Assembly: GCF_002007115.1 (NCBI RefSeq)
Contig: NZ_MVAD01000001.1
Span: 3,100,001-3,164,000, forward strand
Direction: 5' to 3'
DNA: 64,000 nucleotides
Source: Massilia sp. KIM
GTDB taxonomy: Bacteria > Pseudomonadota > Gammaproteobacteria > Burkholderiales > Burkholderiaceae_D
The translations under genes were made by a program, and so were the position numbers. Within the stretch, counting starts at the first letter, position 1. Each line of letters opens with the position of its first letter. Shown piece after piece: positions 8,639 to 16,451 of the stretch. The notes beneath the pieces were generated by a model that was not told the DNA's origin, did not search any database, and was given only the letters and a program-made list of their open reading frames with translations.

Positions 8639-9564
8639 GCCCCTGGTTCCGCCAACACGGCTTCGCCCTCGGGGCCGCCCTGGGCACGGTGCGCAAGTCG
8701 CCCGGCAGCTTCCTGTTCAACGTGCTGGTCGTGGCCCTGGCCCTGACCCTGCCCTTCGCCGGCATCACCCTGCTCGACAACGTGCGGCCGCTGTCCGAGC
8801 AGCTCTCGGTCGATCCCGAGATCAGCGTCTTCGTCAAGGCCGAGACCCCGCGCGAGCAGGCCCAGGCGCTGGCGCCCCGGATCCGCGCCATCCTCGGCGG
8901 CGATGCAGCCGCCAGGACCAGCGTCGCCTTCGTCCCGCGCGAGGACGCCCTGGCCTCGCTCAAGGAGCGCAGCGAACTGGGCGAGGTGATCGACACCCTG
9001 GGCGAGAATCCCTTGCCCGACAGCTATGTATTGAAGCTGGATGGCTATACCAGCGCCAGCGCGGCCAGCAAGGTCGACTCCATCGTCGAGCAATTGCGCG
9101 CGCTGCCGGGCGTGGACGCGGTGCAGGTCGATTCGAGCTGGGTCAAGCGTCTGGCGGCCCTGCTGGGCGTGCTGCGCCTGGCCCTGCTGCTGCTGGCCGT
9201 GACCCTGGGCATCGTGGTGATCGCGGTGGTGTTCAATACCATCCGCCTGCAGGTGCTGACCCAGAAGGAGGAAATCGCCGTGTCCAAGCTGCTGGGCGCG
9301 ACCGACAACTTCATCCACCGCCCCTTCTATTACACCGGGGCCCTGCTCGGCCTGGGCGCCGGCGCGGTGGCGCTGGGCGTGGTGGCGGCCGCCCTGCTGC
9401 CGCTGAACGAAGCGATCCTGGCCTTCGCCCGCCTGTACGGCTCGAACTTCCAGCTCCTGCCGCTGGGCGCGCTGGAAGTGGCGGGCCTGCTGGCCATCAG
9501 CGCCGGGCTGGGGCTGATCGGCGCCATGCTCTCGGTACGCCGCCACCTGGCGCGCGTGCGCTAG
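8635..9564 (+). CDS. ftsX: Cell division protein FtsX
   Basis: A 309-residue inner-membrane partner of FtsE. TM1 at about residues 25-45 is followed by a large periplasmic domain. Three further helices (about 178-200, 235-260, 275-300) complete the four-TM FtsX fold. The cytoplasmic loop after TM2 contains the conserved KEEIAVSKLLGAT coupling segment. It overlaps the ftsE stop by 4 nt. Downstream, a nested inverted repeat at 9577-9611 (CCCCGTGG / CCACGGGG) could end the operon, but it lacks a T tract. Confidence 0.95.
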   Translation: MSPWFRQHGFALGAALGTVRKSPGSFLFNVLVVALALTLPFAGITLLDNVRPLSEQLSVDPEISVFVKAETPREQAQALAPRIRAILGGDAAARTSVAFVPREDALASLKERSELGEVIDTLGENPLPDSYVLKLDGYTSASAASKVDSIVEQLRALPGVDAVQVDSSWVKRLAALLGVLRLALLLLAVTLGIVVIAVVFNTIRLQVLTQKEEIAVSKLLGATDNFIHRPFYYTGALLGLGAGAVALGVVAAALLPLNEAILAFARLYGSNFQLLPLGALEVAGLLAISAGLGLIGAMLSVRRHLARVR

Positions 9565-10045
9565 GCATCGTCACCACCCCGTGGCGGCGGAAGATTTCCG
9601 TCTCCACGGGGGCTTGAAATCCCGACATTCGGCCATAATCTTATGGCTTAGCCGGTCCTCCCTACGCAATCGCGCGGAATCGTCCTACAGGCCGCGCCTT
9701 GTCTGCGTGCGCCATCCAACAGAGGAAGTGGTCTTCCCCCCGTAAGCTGTCCCTAAGGCGGTTTTCCAGCTCCTTGTACGCCACACTTGAGTTGAATCAA
9801 GCATTTAGCGGGCCTCTGCTCTACAGTGGAAGCGTCCACGAAAATGATGCCTTGCGGCAATACTTTGGCACGACTTAAGCGCCCACGGGGTTTCTAGCAC
9901 TCACCTCGGGAGAGTGCTAATATATGAGCTAAGGAAAGACCAATCAAGGTCAAGCATCCGGTAACAAGCGGTAACAGCCGTGTCACTGAGCAGTAAATGG
10001 TGGCAGATTGGGATGCAGCAAGATTTATCGACGAGGGAAATGAAT
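9565..10045. other. 481-bp gap: end of fts operon and rpoH control region
   Basis: The first 50 nt hold the nested inverted repeat 9577-9611 after ftsX. The middle (9620-9890) has no supported ORF, tRNA or recognisable RNA. The right part holds the CIRCE operator (9894-9920). AT-rich sequence just downstream of it (TAATAT at 9918-9923) could be the rpoH -10, but no good -35 can be assigned. An in-frame GTG at 9980 would lengthen RpoH by 22 residues but has no ribosome-binding site. Confidence 0.6.
9894..9920 (+). promoter_or_regulatory. CIRCE element (HrcA operator) upstream of rpoH
   Basis: CTAGCACTC, nine bases, GAGTGCTAA. This matches the consensus inverted repeat TTAGCACTC-N9-GAGTGCTAA at 17 of 18 arm positions; only the first base differs. 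CIRCE is the binding site of the heat-shock repressor HrcA, usually found before groESL or dnaK. Here it lies 126 nt before the rpoH ATG, over the expected promoter. Confidence 0.92.
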
Positions 10046-10936
10046 ATGTCCGCACAATCCGCATTGGTTCCGGCCGGCAGTCGTGCTCTGGGACTTGGTT
10101 TCACCGGCAATCTCGGCAACATCGACGCCTATATCTCGGCCGTCAACCGTCTGCCGATGCTGTCCCACGAGGAAGAGGTCTCGCTGGCGAAGCGGCTGCG
10201 GGAAAAGAACGATCTCGACGCCGCGCAAAAGCTGGTGCTCTCGCACCTGCGCCTGGTGGTGTCGATCGCGCGCGGCTACCTGGGCTATGGCCTGCCGCAC
10301 GCCGACCTCATCCAGGAAGGCAATATCGGTCTGATGAAGGCGGTGAAGCGCTTCGACCCCAACCAGGGCGTGCGTCTGGTGTCCTACGCCATGCACTGGA
10401 TCAAGGCCGAGATGCATGAATACATCCTGAAGAACTGGCGCCTGGTGAAGGTTGCAACCACCAAGGCCCAGCGCAAGCTGTTCTTCAACCTGCGCAGCAA
10501 CAAGCAGAGCCTGGACGCCATGTCGCCGGCCCAGGTCGACGAACTGGCGCGCATGCTGGACGTCAAGCGCGAGGAAGTGATCGAGATGGAAACCCGTCTC
10601 TCCGGCCGCGACATCGCGCTGGAAGCGCCGACCGACGACGAAGACGACAAGTTCTCGCCGATTGCCTACCTGTCCTCGGACCAGCAGGAACCGACCAAGG
10701 TCATCGAGGCCGAGGAAGTGGTGCGCCTGCAGTCCGAAGGCCTGGAGACCGCACTGTCGAAGCTGGACCCGCGTTCGCGCCGCATCGTCGAAGCGCGCTG
10801 GCTGGCCAACGACGATGGTTCCGGCGCCACCCTGCACACGCTGGCCGAGGAGTTCGGCGTGTCGGCCGAGCGCATCCGCCAGATCGAATCGGCCGCGCTC
10901 AAGAAAATGAAGGGCGCCCTGGCGGCCTACGTCTGA
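10046..10936 (+). CDS. rpoH: Heat-shock sigma factor RpoH (sigma-32)
   Basis: A 296-residue alternative sigma factor directing transcription of chaperone and protease genes. The ATG at 10046 is preceded by AGGG 8 nt upstream. Region 2 has LRLVVSIARGYLGYGLPHADLIQEGNIGL and RFDPNQGVRLVSYAMHWIKAE. The RpoH box QRKLFFNLR near residue 142 separates RpoH from RpoD/RpoS. Region 4 carries a helix-turn-helix (EFGVSAERIRQIESAALKKM). The CIRCE operator upstream implies HrcA repression, so HrcA inactivation on heating would raise sigma-32. A rho-independent terminator follows. Confidence 0.97.
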   Translation: MSAQSALVPAGSRALGLGFTGNLGNIDAYISAVNRLPMLSHEEEVSLAKRLREKNDLDAAQKLVLSHLRLVVSIARGYLGYGLPHADLIQEGNIGLMKAVKRFDPNQGVRLVSYAMHWIKAEMHEYILKNWRLVKVATTKAQRKLFFNLRSNKQSLDAMSPAQVDELARMLDVKREEVIEMETRLSGRDIALEAPTDDEDDKFSPIAYLSSDQQEPTKVIEAEEVVRLQSEGLETALSKLDPRSRRIVEARWLANDDGSGATLHTLAEEFGVSAERIRQIESAALKKMKGALAAYV

Positions 10937-10957
10937 GCCGTCCCCGCCCCGCAGCCC

Positions 10958-10986
10958 AAAGCCCGCCTCGCGCGGGCTTTCTTTTT
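10958..10986 (+). terminator. Intrinsic terminator of rpoH, abutting the arfB start
   Basis: AAAGCCCGC / GCGGGCTTT with a five-base loop is followed by CTTTTT. The T run ends 2 nt before the arfB ATG, so no room is left for a Shine-Dalgarno outside the hairpin. Confidence 0.9.
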
Positions 10987-10988
10987 CC

Positions 10989-11387
10989 ATGACCGTCACC
11001 ATCGATCCCGCCGACGTCGAGTTCAGCGCCATCCGCGCCCAGGGCCCGGGCGGCCAGAACGTCAACAAGGTGTCCTGCGCCGTGCACGCGCGCTTCGACA
11101 TCGCGGCGTCCTCCCTGCCCGAGGCGGTCAAGGCGCGCCTGCTGGCGCTGCGCGACGCCCGCATCACCCAGGAGGGGGTGCTGGTCATCAAGGCCCAGCA
11201 GTCGCGCAGCCTGGAGCAAAACAAGCTGGACGCGCTGGCGCGCCTCCAGGCCCTGGTCGACAAGGCGGCCGAGGTGCAGGCGGTGCGCCGCCCTACCCGT
11301 CCCACCCGCGCCTCCCAGCGCCGCCGCCTCGAGGCCAAGACGCGCAGCGGCCAGATCAAGGCGCTGCGCGGCAAGGTCAGCGACTGA
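10989..11387 (+). CDS. arfB: Alternative ribosome-rescue factor ArfB (YaeJ)
   Basis: A 132-residue peptidyl-tRNA hydrolase that frees ribosomes stalled at mRNA ends. The GGQ catalytic motif lies in RAQGPGGQNVNK near residue 21, and the basic C-terminal tail that enters the empty mRNA channel is present (RRRLEAKTRSGQIKALRGK). The N-terminus is a few residues shorter than E. coli YaeJ. The ATG sits directly after the T run of the rpoH terminator with no ribosome-binding site, so expression probably depends on read-through or on a leaderless or internal transcript. Confidence 0.93.
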   Translation: MTVTIDPADVEFSAIRAQGPGGQNVNKVSCAVHARFDIAASSLPEAVKARLLALRDARITQEGVLVIKAQQSRSLEQNKLDALARLQALVDKAAEVQAVRRPTRPTRASQRRRLEAKTRSGQIKALRGKVSD

Positions 11388-11471
11388 AGGTGCGCCCGGC
11401 ACACGCCGGCGCCGGCTGACGCATCGGCGCTGCCCGACCACGTCGGCGGCGCAGCCCCCGCCCAACCGGCT

Positions 11472-11948
11472 TCAGGACGCGCGCCGCGTCAGGCGCCGGC
11501 GGTAATCCGGGCGATAGGCGTAACGGTTGGCGCGCGCATCGTGCAGCGCGTGGTGGACCGGCGCCTCGTGCTGCGCGAAGTAGCGCTCGATCAGGGTCTC
11601 GTCCAGCTTGCGGTAGACGTTGCTGGACGCCAGTGGCGCCGGCATGTCGCCCAGCAGTTCGCGCAGCAGCACCAGGTCGTGCGGGTAGTCGTAGGCGATG
11701 CAGGGCGCGTCGATGCCGGCCAGGAAGGCGCGCACGGCCTGCGCGACCTCGGCCCGCGCGCCGCGCACCGCCCCGGGCGTGCGCCCGAGCAGCGGCTCCA
11801 CCACCGCGCGCACGAAGTCGCTCGACAGCGCCCTGTCGTAGTCGCCCAACTCGGCATACAGTTCGCGCCCGTCTTCCGCCACCAGGGCGAGGCTGATCAG
11901 ATCCTTGTTGGAAAAATCGGTGAATTCGGTGTCGATGAAGACGAGCAT
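11472..11948 (-). CDS. DEDD-family 3'-5' exonuclease
   Basis: A 158-residue protein starting at the ATG at 11948 (MLVFIDTEFTDF). A GTG at 11987 would add 13 residues, and neither start has a clear ribosome-binding site. It has the DEDDh layout: Exo I DTEFTDF near residue 6, Exo II with an Asp before YPHD near residue 88, and Exo III HHALHDARANRYAY near residue 137. Such small proteins are annotated as 3'-5' exoribonuclease/RNase T-like. Substrate unknown. It faces arfB (convergent) and diverges from the GST gene. Confidence 0.8.
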   Translation of the reverse strand: MLVFIDTEFTDFSNKDLISLALVAEDGRELYAELGDYDRALSSDFVRAVVEPLLGRTPGAVRGARAEVAQAVRAFLAGIDAPCIAYDYPHDLVLLRELLGDMPAPLASSNVYRKLDETLIERYFAQHEAPVHHALHDARANRYAYRPDYRRRLTRRAS

Positions 11949-12116
11949 GCGGTGGCGGCGGTGTGGGGCGATCCCGCCATTATGCACGGACCGGCCCGCT
12001 GCCGGCTGAATGGAGCGGCGTCCGGCAGGCTTTCGCGGCTGGGGCTACAATCCTCCTCCACCCGTCTGGGTCGCCGCCCGCTGCCGGCCGCGGCGCCCGC
12101 GCATCAAGGAGAAAGC

Positions 12117-12956
12117 ATGGCCGAACAATCGCCCTACGTCCCGCCGAAGGTCTGGACTCCCGCCGCGTCCGGCGGCACCTTCGCCAGCATCAACCGCCCG
12201 GTCGCCGGGCCCACCCACGACAAGGAACTGCCGGTCGGCGCGCATCCGCTGCAGCTGTATTCGCTGGGCACGCCCAACGGCGTCAAGGTCACCATCCTGC
12301 TCGAGGAGCTGCTGGCCCTGGGCCACGCCGGCGCCGAGTACGACGCCTGGCTGATCAGGATCCAGGACGGCGACCAGTTCTCGAGCGGCTTCGTGGGCGT
12401 GAACCCGAATTCCAAGATCCCCGCCCTGCTCGACCGCAGCGGCGCCGAGCCGGTGCGGGTGTTCGAGTCCGGTTCCATCCTGGTCTACCTGGCCGAGAAG
12501 TTCGGCGCCTTCCTGCCGAAGGCGGGGCCGGCGCGCACCGAGACCCTGAACTGGCTATTCTGGCAGATGGGATCGGCGCCCTTCGTGGGCGGCGGCTTCG
12601 GCCACTTCTACGCTTATGCGCCGGAAAAGCTGGAGTATCCGATCAACCGCTACGCGATGGAGACCAAGCGCCAGCTCGACGTGCTGGAGCGCCAGCTTGG
12701 CCAGCACCGCTACGTCGCCGGCGAGGACTACAGCATCGCCGACATGGCGATCTGGCCCTGGTATGGCGCCCTGGTGCGCGGCGACCTCTACAACGCGGCC
12801 GAATTCCTGTCGGTCCACGACTACCCGAACGTGCAGCGCTGGGCCGGTGAGATCGCGGCGCGACCCGCCGTGGTCCGCGGCCGCAAGGTCAACCGCACCT
12901 GGGGCGAAGCCGGCGAAGGCGTGGCCGAGCGCCACGCCGCCTCCGACCTCGACTGA
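12117..12956 (+). CDS. yghU: Glutathione S-transferase family protein, YghU-like disulfide reductase
   Basis: A 279-residue enzyme of the Nu-class GSTs (YghU/YfcG), which bind two glutathiones and reduce disulfides. A strong AAGGAGA lies 5 nt before the ATG at 12117. It has a roughly 45-residue N-terminal extension (YVPPKVWTP, PVAGPTHDKELPVGAHPLQLYSLGTPNGVKV), typical of YghU. The thioredoxin-fold domain has TPNG and FESGSILVYLAEKFG (glutathione contact Glu-Ser). The alpha-helical domain has DYSIADMAIWPWYG. Symbol is by family resemblance. Confidence 0.9.
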   Translation: MAEQSPYVPPKVWTPAASGGTFASINRPVAGPTHDKELPVGAHPLQLYSLGTPNGVKVTILLEELLALGHAGAEYDAWLIRIQDGDQFSSGFVGVNPNSKIPALLDRSGAEPVRVFESGSILVYLAEKFGAFLPKAGPARTETLNWLFWQMGSAPFVGGGFGHFYAYAPEKLEYPINRYAMETKRQLDVLERQLGQHRYVAGEDYSIADMAIWPWYGALVRGDLYNAAEFLSVHDYPNVQRWAGEIAARPAVVRGRKVNRTWGEAGEGVAERHAASDLD

Positions 12957-12963
12957 GTCCCCT

Positions 12964-15663
12964 TCAGTCCTGGGGCGCCGGCGCAAGCGCGACCGCTTCC
13001 AACAGGAAGCGCCGGCGCATCATCTCCGCCATCTCGGCGGGCGGCACCGGGCGCGCGATGTAGAAACCCTGCACCTCGTTGCAATCGAGCCCGCGCAGGA
13101 TCGCCAGCTGCTCGCCGGTCTCCACGCCCTCGGCCACCACCGACATGCCGAGCGCGTGGGCCATCGAGACGATGGCCTGGAAGAACACCTTGCCCTCCTT
13201 CGAGCGCGCCAGCTCGGTGGTGAAGGCGCGGTCGACCTTGAGCACGTCCATCTTCAGGCGCTGCAGTTGCGACAGCGAGGAGTAGCCGGTGCCGAAATCG
13301 TCCACGTGCAGCTTCACGCCCAGCGCGCGCAGGGCCGCCAGCTCGGCCAGGATGTCGTCCTGGTCGCCCATCATGGCCGACTCGGTGATCTCGACCTCGA
13401 TCAGGCTGGCCGGCACCGCGTGGCGCGCCAGCGCCGCGCTCAGCTGGCGCTGCACGCCGCCGCGCAGGAACTGCTTGGGCGAGACGTTGATCGAGACCGG
13501 CACCAGGGCCACCCCGGCCTCGCGCCAGGCGGCCAGCTGGGCGCAGGCCTTGTCGATCACGGCTTCGCCGATGCGCACAATCAGGCCGGTGCTCTCGGCC
13601 AGCGGAATGAAGTCGCCCGGCGGCACCATGCCCAGCTGCGGATGGCGCCAGCGCAGCAGCGCCTCCATGCTCAGCAGCTCGCCGCTGCGCGCATCCACGC
13701 GCGGCTGGTAGTGCAGCAGGAACTGGTCGGCCTCGATTGCTTCCAGCAGGTGCTGCTTGAGGCGGGCGCGCGTGTTCAGGCTGTTGGAATAGGCCGGATC
13801 GAAGAAACGGTACTGGCCCTTGCCTTCGTTCTTGCCCGCGTACATGGCGATGTCGCTGTGGCGCACCAGGGTCTCGGCGTCCAGCCCGTCGCGCGGGTAC
13901 ATGGCGATGCCGATCGAGGCCCCCACCGCATGCAGCTCGTCCTTGAACAGGAAGGGCACGCCGAAGGCGTCGACGATGCGCGCCGCCACCGAGGCCGCCT
14001 GGCGCTCGCCTTCGCAGGGGTGGAGCAGCACCACGAACTCGTCGCCGCCGAAGCGCGCCACCTGGTCGGTCGGGCGCAGCAGCGACAGCAGGCGCTGGGC
14101 CGCCGACTTGAGCAGCTGGTCGCCGGTGGCGTGGCCGTGGCTGTCGTTGACGTGCTTGAAGTCGTCCAGGTCGATGAAGAGCAGCGCCAGGCCGGCGTTG
14201 TCGTTCCTGGCGCGCGCCAGCGCGGCCGGCATCGCGGCCAGGAAGGCGTGACGGGTGGACAGGCCGGTCAGGCTGTCCTCGTTGGCCAGGCGCTCCAGCT
14301 GCACCTCGTGCGCCTTGCGCTCGCTGATGTCCTGCAGGGTCACTGCCAGGCCGTTGCCGACCCGGACCAGGCGCCGCCGCCCCCAGCTGATGTTGAGGCG
14401 GTTATCGGCCGGCATCCTGCGGTCGTCTTCGTAGAAGCCCTCTTCCATCGCCTTGCGGTAGGTGCCGAGCAGCTCCTCGCCGAACAGGCCGGCGTCGATG
14501 CGCGACAGGCTGGCGCCCACCAGTTCGTCGCGCCGCAGGCCGTAGAAGAAGGCGCCGCGCTCGTTGCAGTCGACGATGCGGAAATCCTCGATCGCGCCGT
14601 CGCGCCCGCGCACCGCGGCCGCCATGTAGAAGCCGTCGTTGCCGCTCTCGGTGGCGGTGCGGTAGGCGCGCCTGACCTCGTCCTGCTCGCGTTCGCGCAG
14701 CACGGCGCGGCGCGCCAGCACCGCGCCACCCAGGCCCAGCAGGGCCAGGCAGAAACTGGCGACGATGGCGCGGTCGCGGCTCTCGATCCAGTAGGCCTGG
14801 GCCCCGGCCTGGGCTTCGTCGCGCGACAGCGCCACCAGGGCCACCAGCGGGTAGACGCTCGAATGGCGCCAGCCCAGCACGCGCGCGCGGCCGTCGCCGA
14901 AGCCGTCCCTGCCCTCCACCACGCGCACCCCGCGCTCGCTGGTCCACATCGACCCGCGCCGCGGCAGCACCGCCGCCGCGCGCTCCAGGTAGGCCGCGCC
15001 GTCGCTGCGCTGCTCTACCCGCAGCCGCCCCTCGAGGGCGGCCAGCGCCACCACGCCGTCGGCGCCCAGGGTGGACGGGCTGACGAAGGAAGTGAAGTAG
15101 CGCGCGTCGACCGCCATCAGCACGATGCCGTCGAATTCGTCCTCGCTGGTGTCCAGGCGCCGCGTGAACAGCACCACGTTCCCTTCGCGCCCGAACTGGG
15201 GCGGCGCGGCGCCGACCCGCAGCGCGGTCGAGATGTGGTCGCGGTGCTGGGAAAAATAGCCGCCGCCGGAAAGATCCGCGCCCAGCAGCGCCGGACGGGT
15301 CGCGGAGCGCACGATGCCGGCGCGGTCGAGCACCGCCACCACCTGGAAGGCGCTGTCGGTGAACATGCCGTCGCGGCGCAGGTCTTCCAGCAGGCCCGGG
15401 TGGCGCGAATGCTCCCAGCTGTACTTCAGCTGCATGGTGATCTGATCCATCTGGCCGACCGAGCGCGTGATGTACTGCTCGTAGGCCTCGGCATAGGCGC
15501 CGGCGTCCTTGCGCACCTGGAGCGCGGCGCGCTCCTGCTCGGCGTCGGCACGGAGCACGGTGGCGATCCACAGCGCGGCGCAGGCGAGCAGGGCCAGCAG
15601 GGGCCAGACCACGACCAGGAAGCGGTGGCTGCGGATAGAGACGTGGACCGGAAGTTTGCTCAT
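12964..15663 (-). CDS. Membrane-bound GGDEF-EAL protein with extracytoplasmic sensor and PAS
   Basis: An 899-residue c-di-GMP enzyme starting at the ATG at 15663; a TTG at 15687 is also possible. Order: TM1 at about 14-34, an extracytoplasmic sensor domain (about 40-295, Cache-like by position), TM2 at about 300-322, PAS at about 335-455, GGDEF near 536 and EAL from about 660. The cyclase motif RFGGDEF is intact and an RPTD inhibitory I-site lies 5 residues upstream. The phosphodiesterase motifs EALLRW, NVSPKQF, ITESAMM, DDFGTGYSSL, LKVD, AEGVE and QGF all appear intact. Both activities are therefore possible, with product inhibition of the cyclase. It is last in the order pstS, PhoB-like regulator, GGDEF-EAL, 86 nt after the regulator. 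Confidence 0.93.
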   Translation of the reverse strand: MSKLPVHVSIRSHRFLVVVWPLLALLACAALWIATVLRADAEQERAALQVRKDAGAYAEAYEQYITRSVGQMDQITMQLKYSWEHSRHPGLLEDLRRDGMFTDSAFQVVAVLDRAGIVRSATRPALLGADLSGGGYFSQHRDHISTALRVGAAPPQFGREGNVVLFTRRLDTSEDEFDGIVLMAVDARYFTSFVSPSTLGADGVVALAALEGRLRVEQRSDGAAYLERAAAVLPRRGSMWTSERGVRVVEGRDGFGDGRARVLGWRHSSVYPLVALVALSRDEAQAGAQAYWIESRDRAIVASFCLALLGLGGAVLARRAVLREREQDEVRRAYRTATESGNDGFYMAAAVRGRDGAIEDFRIVDCNERGAFFYGLRRDELVGASLSRIDAGLFGEELLGTYRKAMEEGFYEDDRRMPADNRLNISWGRRRLVRVGNGLAVTLQDISERKAHEVQLERLANEDSLTGLSTRHAFLAAMPAALARARNDNAGLALLFIDLDDFKHVNDSHGHATGDQLLKSAAQRLLSLLRPTDQVARFGGDEFVVLLHPCEGERQAASVAARIVDAFGVPFLFKDELHAVGASIGIAMYPRDGLDAETLVRHSDIAMYAGKNEGKGQYRFFDPAYSNSLNTRARLKQHLLEAIEADQFLLHYQPRVDARSGELLSMEALLRWRHPQLGMVPPGDFIPLAESTGLIVRIGEAVIDKACAQLAAWREAGVALVPVSINVSPKQFLRGGVQRQLSAALARHAVPASLIEVEITESAMMGDQDDILAELAALRALGVKLHVDDFGTGYSSLSQLQRLKMDVLKVDRAFTTELARSKEGKVFFQAIVSMAHALGMSVVAEGVETGEQLAILRGLDCNEVQGFYIARPVPPAEMAEMMRRRFLLEAVALAPAPQD

Positions 15664-15719
15664 GCGTAGACTGTTATGCGGCTTCAATACAAGTTGCCGC
15701 GAGTCTACTAAGCGCAGAT

Positions 15720-15738
15720 GTCATGTTCGTGACATGAC
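15720..15738. promoter_or_regulatory. Inverted repeat between PhoB-like regulator and GGDEF-EAL gene
   Basis: GTCATG, seven bases, CATGAC. It lies 57 nt upstream of the GGDEF-EAL ATG and 12 nt after the regulator stop. It could be an operator or a weak RNA hairpin. No T tract follows, so it is not a typical terminator. The arms contain GTCAT, the core of Pho-box half sites, but in inverted rather than direct order. Confidence 0.4.
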
Positions 15739-15749
15739 TTAGCTTCGTG

Positions 15750-16394
15750 TCAAGAAGCCGACAGCATGTAGCCGGCGCCGCGCACGGTCTTGATGAGCGA
15801 CTTGGCCCGTCCCAGCGCCTTGCGCAGCCGCAGCACGTGGACGTCGACCGTGCGCTGGTCCAGGGTGTCGTGGGCTTCCCACAGGTGTTCCAGCAGCTGG
15901 GCGCGCGAAAACACCTGGCCCGGGTGGCACAGCAGGAAGCGCAGCAGCCGGTATTCGGCGTGGCGCACCTCGACCTTGTGGCTGCCGACCCTGACGCTGC
16001 AGCTGAGCGGGTCCAGCACCAGGCGGCCCGAGCGCAGCAGGCGCGAGGTGTCGGCGTCGCCGGGCGGGGGCTGGGGGATGAATTCGGCGGGCGCCGGCGC
16101 GGGTGGCAGGCCGCGTTCGCCCTCGGCGCATTCGGCCGCCAGCAGGATCACGGGACGCTCGCGCAGGCGGCGGTCGCCGCGCAGGCGCGCGAGCAGACGC
16201 ATGCCGCCTTCCTGGCGCAGCATCGATTCCTGCAGCAGCAGTTCGGGGCGCTCGCGCCCGATGAAGTCCCAGGCCTGCGCCAAACTCGGCACGCTGTGCC
16301 AGATCCACTCGTCCTCGTGCAGCGAGAACTTGAGCAGTTCGGCAATCGCCGGCTTGTCGTCGACCACCAGGACGATCGTATTGGCCGTTGTCAT
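15750..16394 (-). CDS. PhoB/OmpR-family regulator with degenerate receiver
   Basis: A 214-residue transcription factor. The C-terminal winged helix (about 120-214) is fully PhoB-like: RHAEYRLLRFLLCHPGQVFSR, QLLEHLW, QRTVDVHVLRLRKAL, TVRGAGYML. The receiver aligns with E. coli PhoB without gaps from the acidic pair (DD at 12-13) onward, but the phosphorylation chemistry is gone. The acceptor Asp is Glu56, the conserved Thr is Ala86 and the conserved Lys is Gln108 within a Pro/Ala-rich stretch. Phosphotransfer is thus not expected; Glu may mimic the phosphorylated state. No phoR is adjacent. It lies 57 nt after pstS behind an intrinsic terminator and before a GGDEF-EAL gene. Confidence 0.92.
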   Translation of the reverse strand: MTTANTIVLVVDDKPAIAELLKFSLHEDEWIWHSVPSLAQAWDFIGRERPELLLQESMLRQEGGMRLLARLRGDRRLRERPVILLAAECAEGERGLPPAPAPAEFIPQPPPGDADTSRLLRSGRLVLDPLSCSVRVGSHKVEVRHAEYRLLRFLLCHPGQVFSRAQLLEHLWEAHDTLDQRTVDVHVLRLRKALGRAKSLIKTVRGAGYMLSAS

Positions 16395-16402
16395 GGGGAG
16401 CT

Positions 16403-16433
16403 CAAAGAAAATCCGGCAGCCGCGCTGCCGGAT
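16403..16433 (-). terminator. Intrinsic terminator between pstS and the PhoB-like gene
   Basis: On the minus strand a perfect 9-bp stem (ATCCGGCAG / CTGCCGGAT, five-base loop) is followed by a T-rich tract (TTTTCTTT). It ends about 9 nt before the regulator start codon. It should make the regulator and downstream gene a low-level read-through product of pstS transcription unless they have another promoter. Confidence 0.8.
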
Positions 16434-16451
16434 CGTTGGTACTCAGGCGTA

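Noticed and set aside
9901..10122. 73-residue minus-strand ORF in the rpoH control region
   Set aside because: Overlaps the CIRCE site and rpoH start; no ribosome-binding site and no family resemblance.
12616..15669. 1017-residue plus-strand ORF
   Set aside because: It is antisense to the GGDEF-EAL gene, rich in His/Arg/Ala/Gln with no domains, and has no ribosome-binding site; a shadow caused by high GC at third codon positions.
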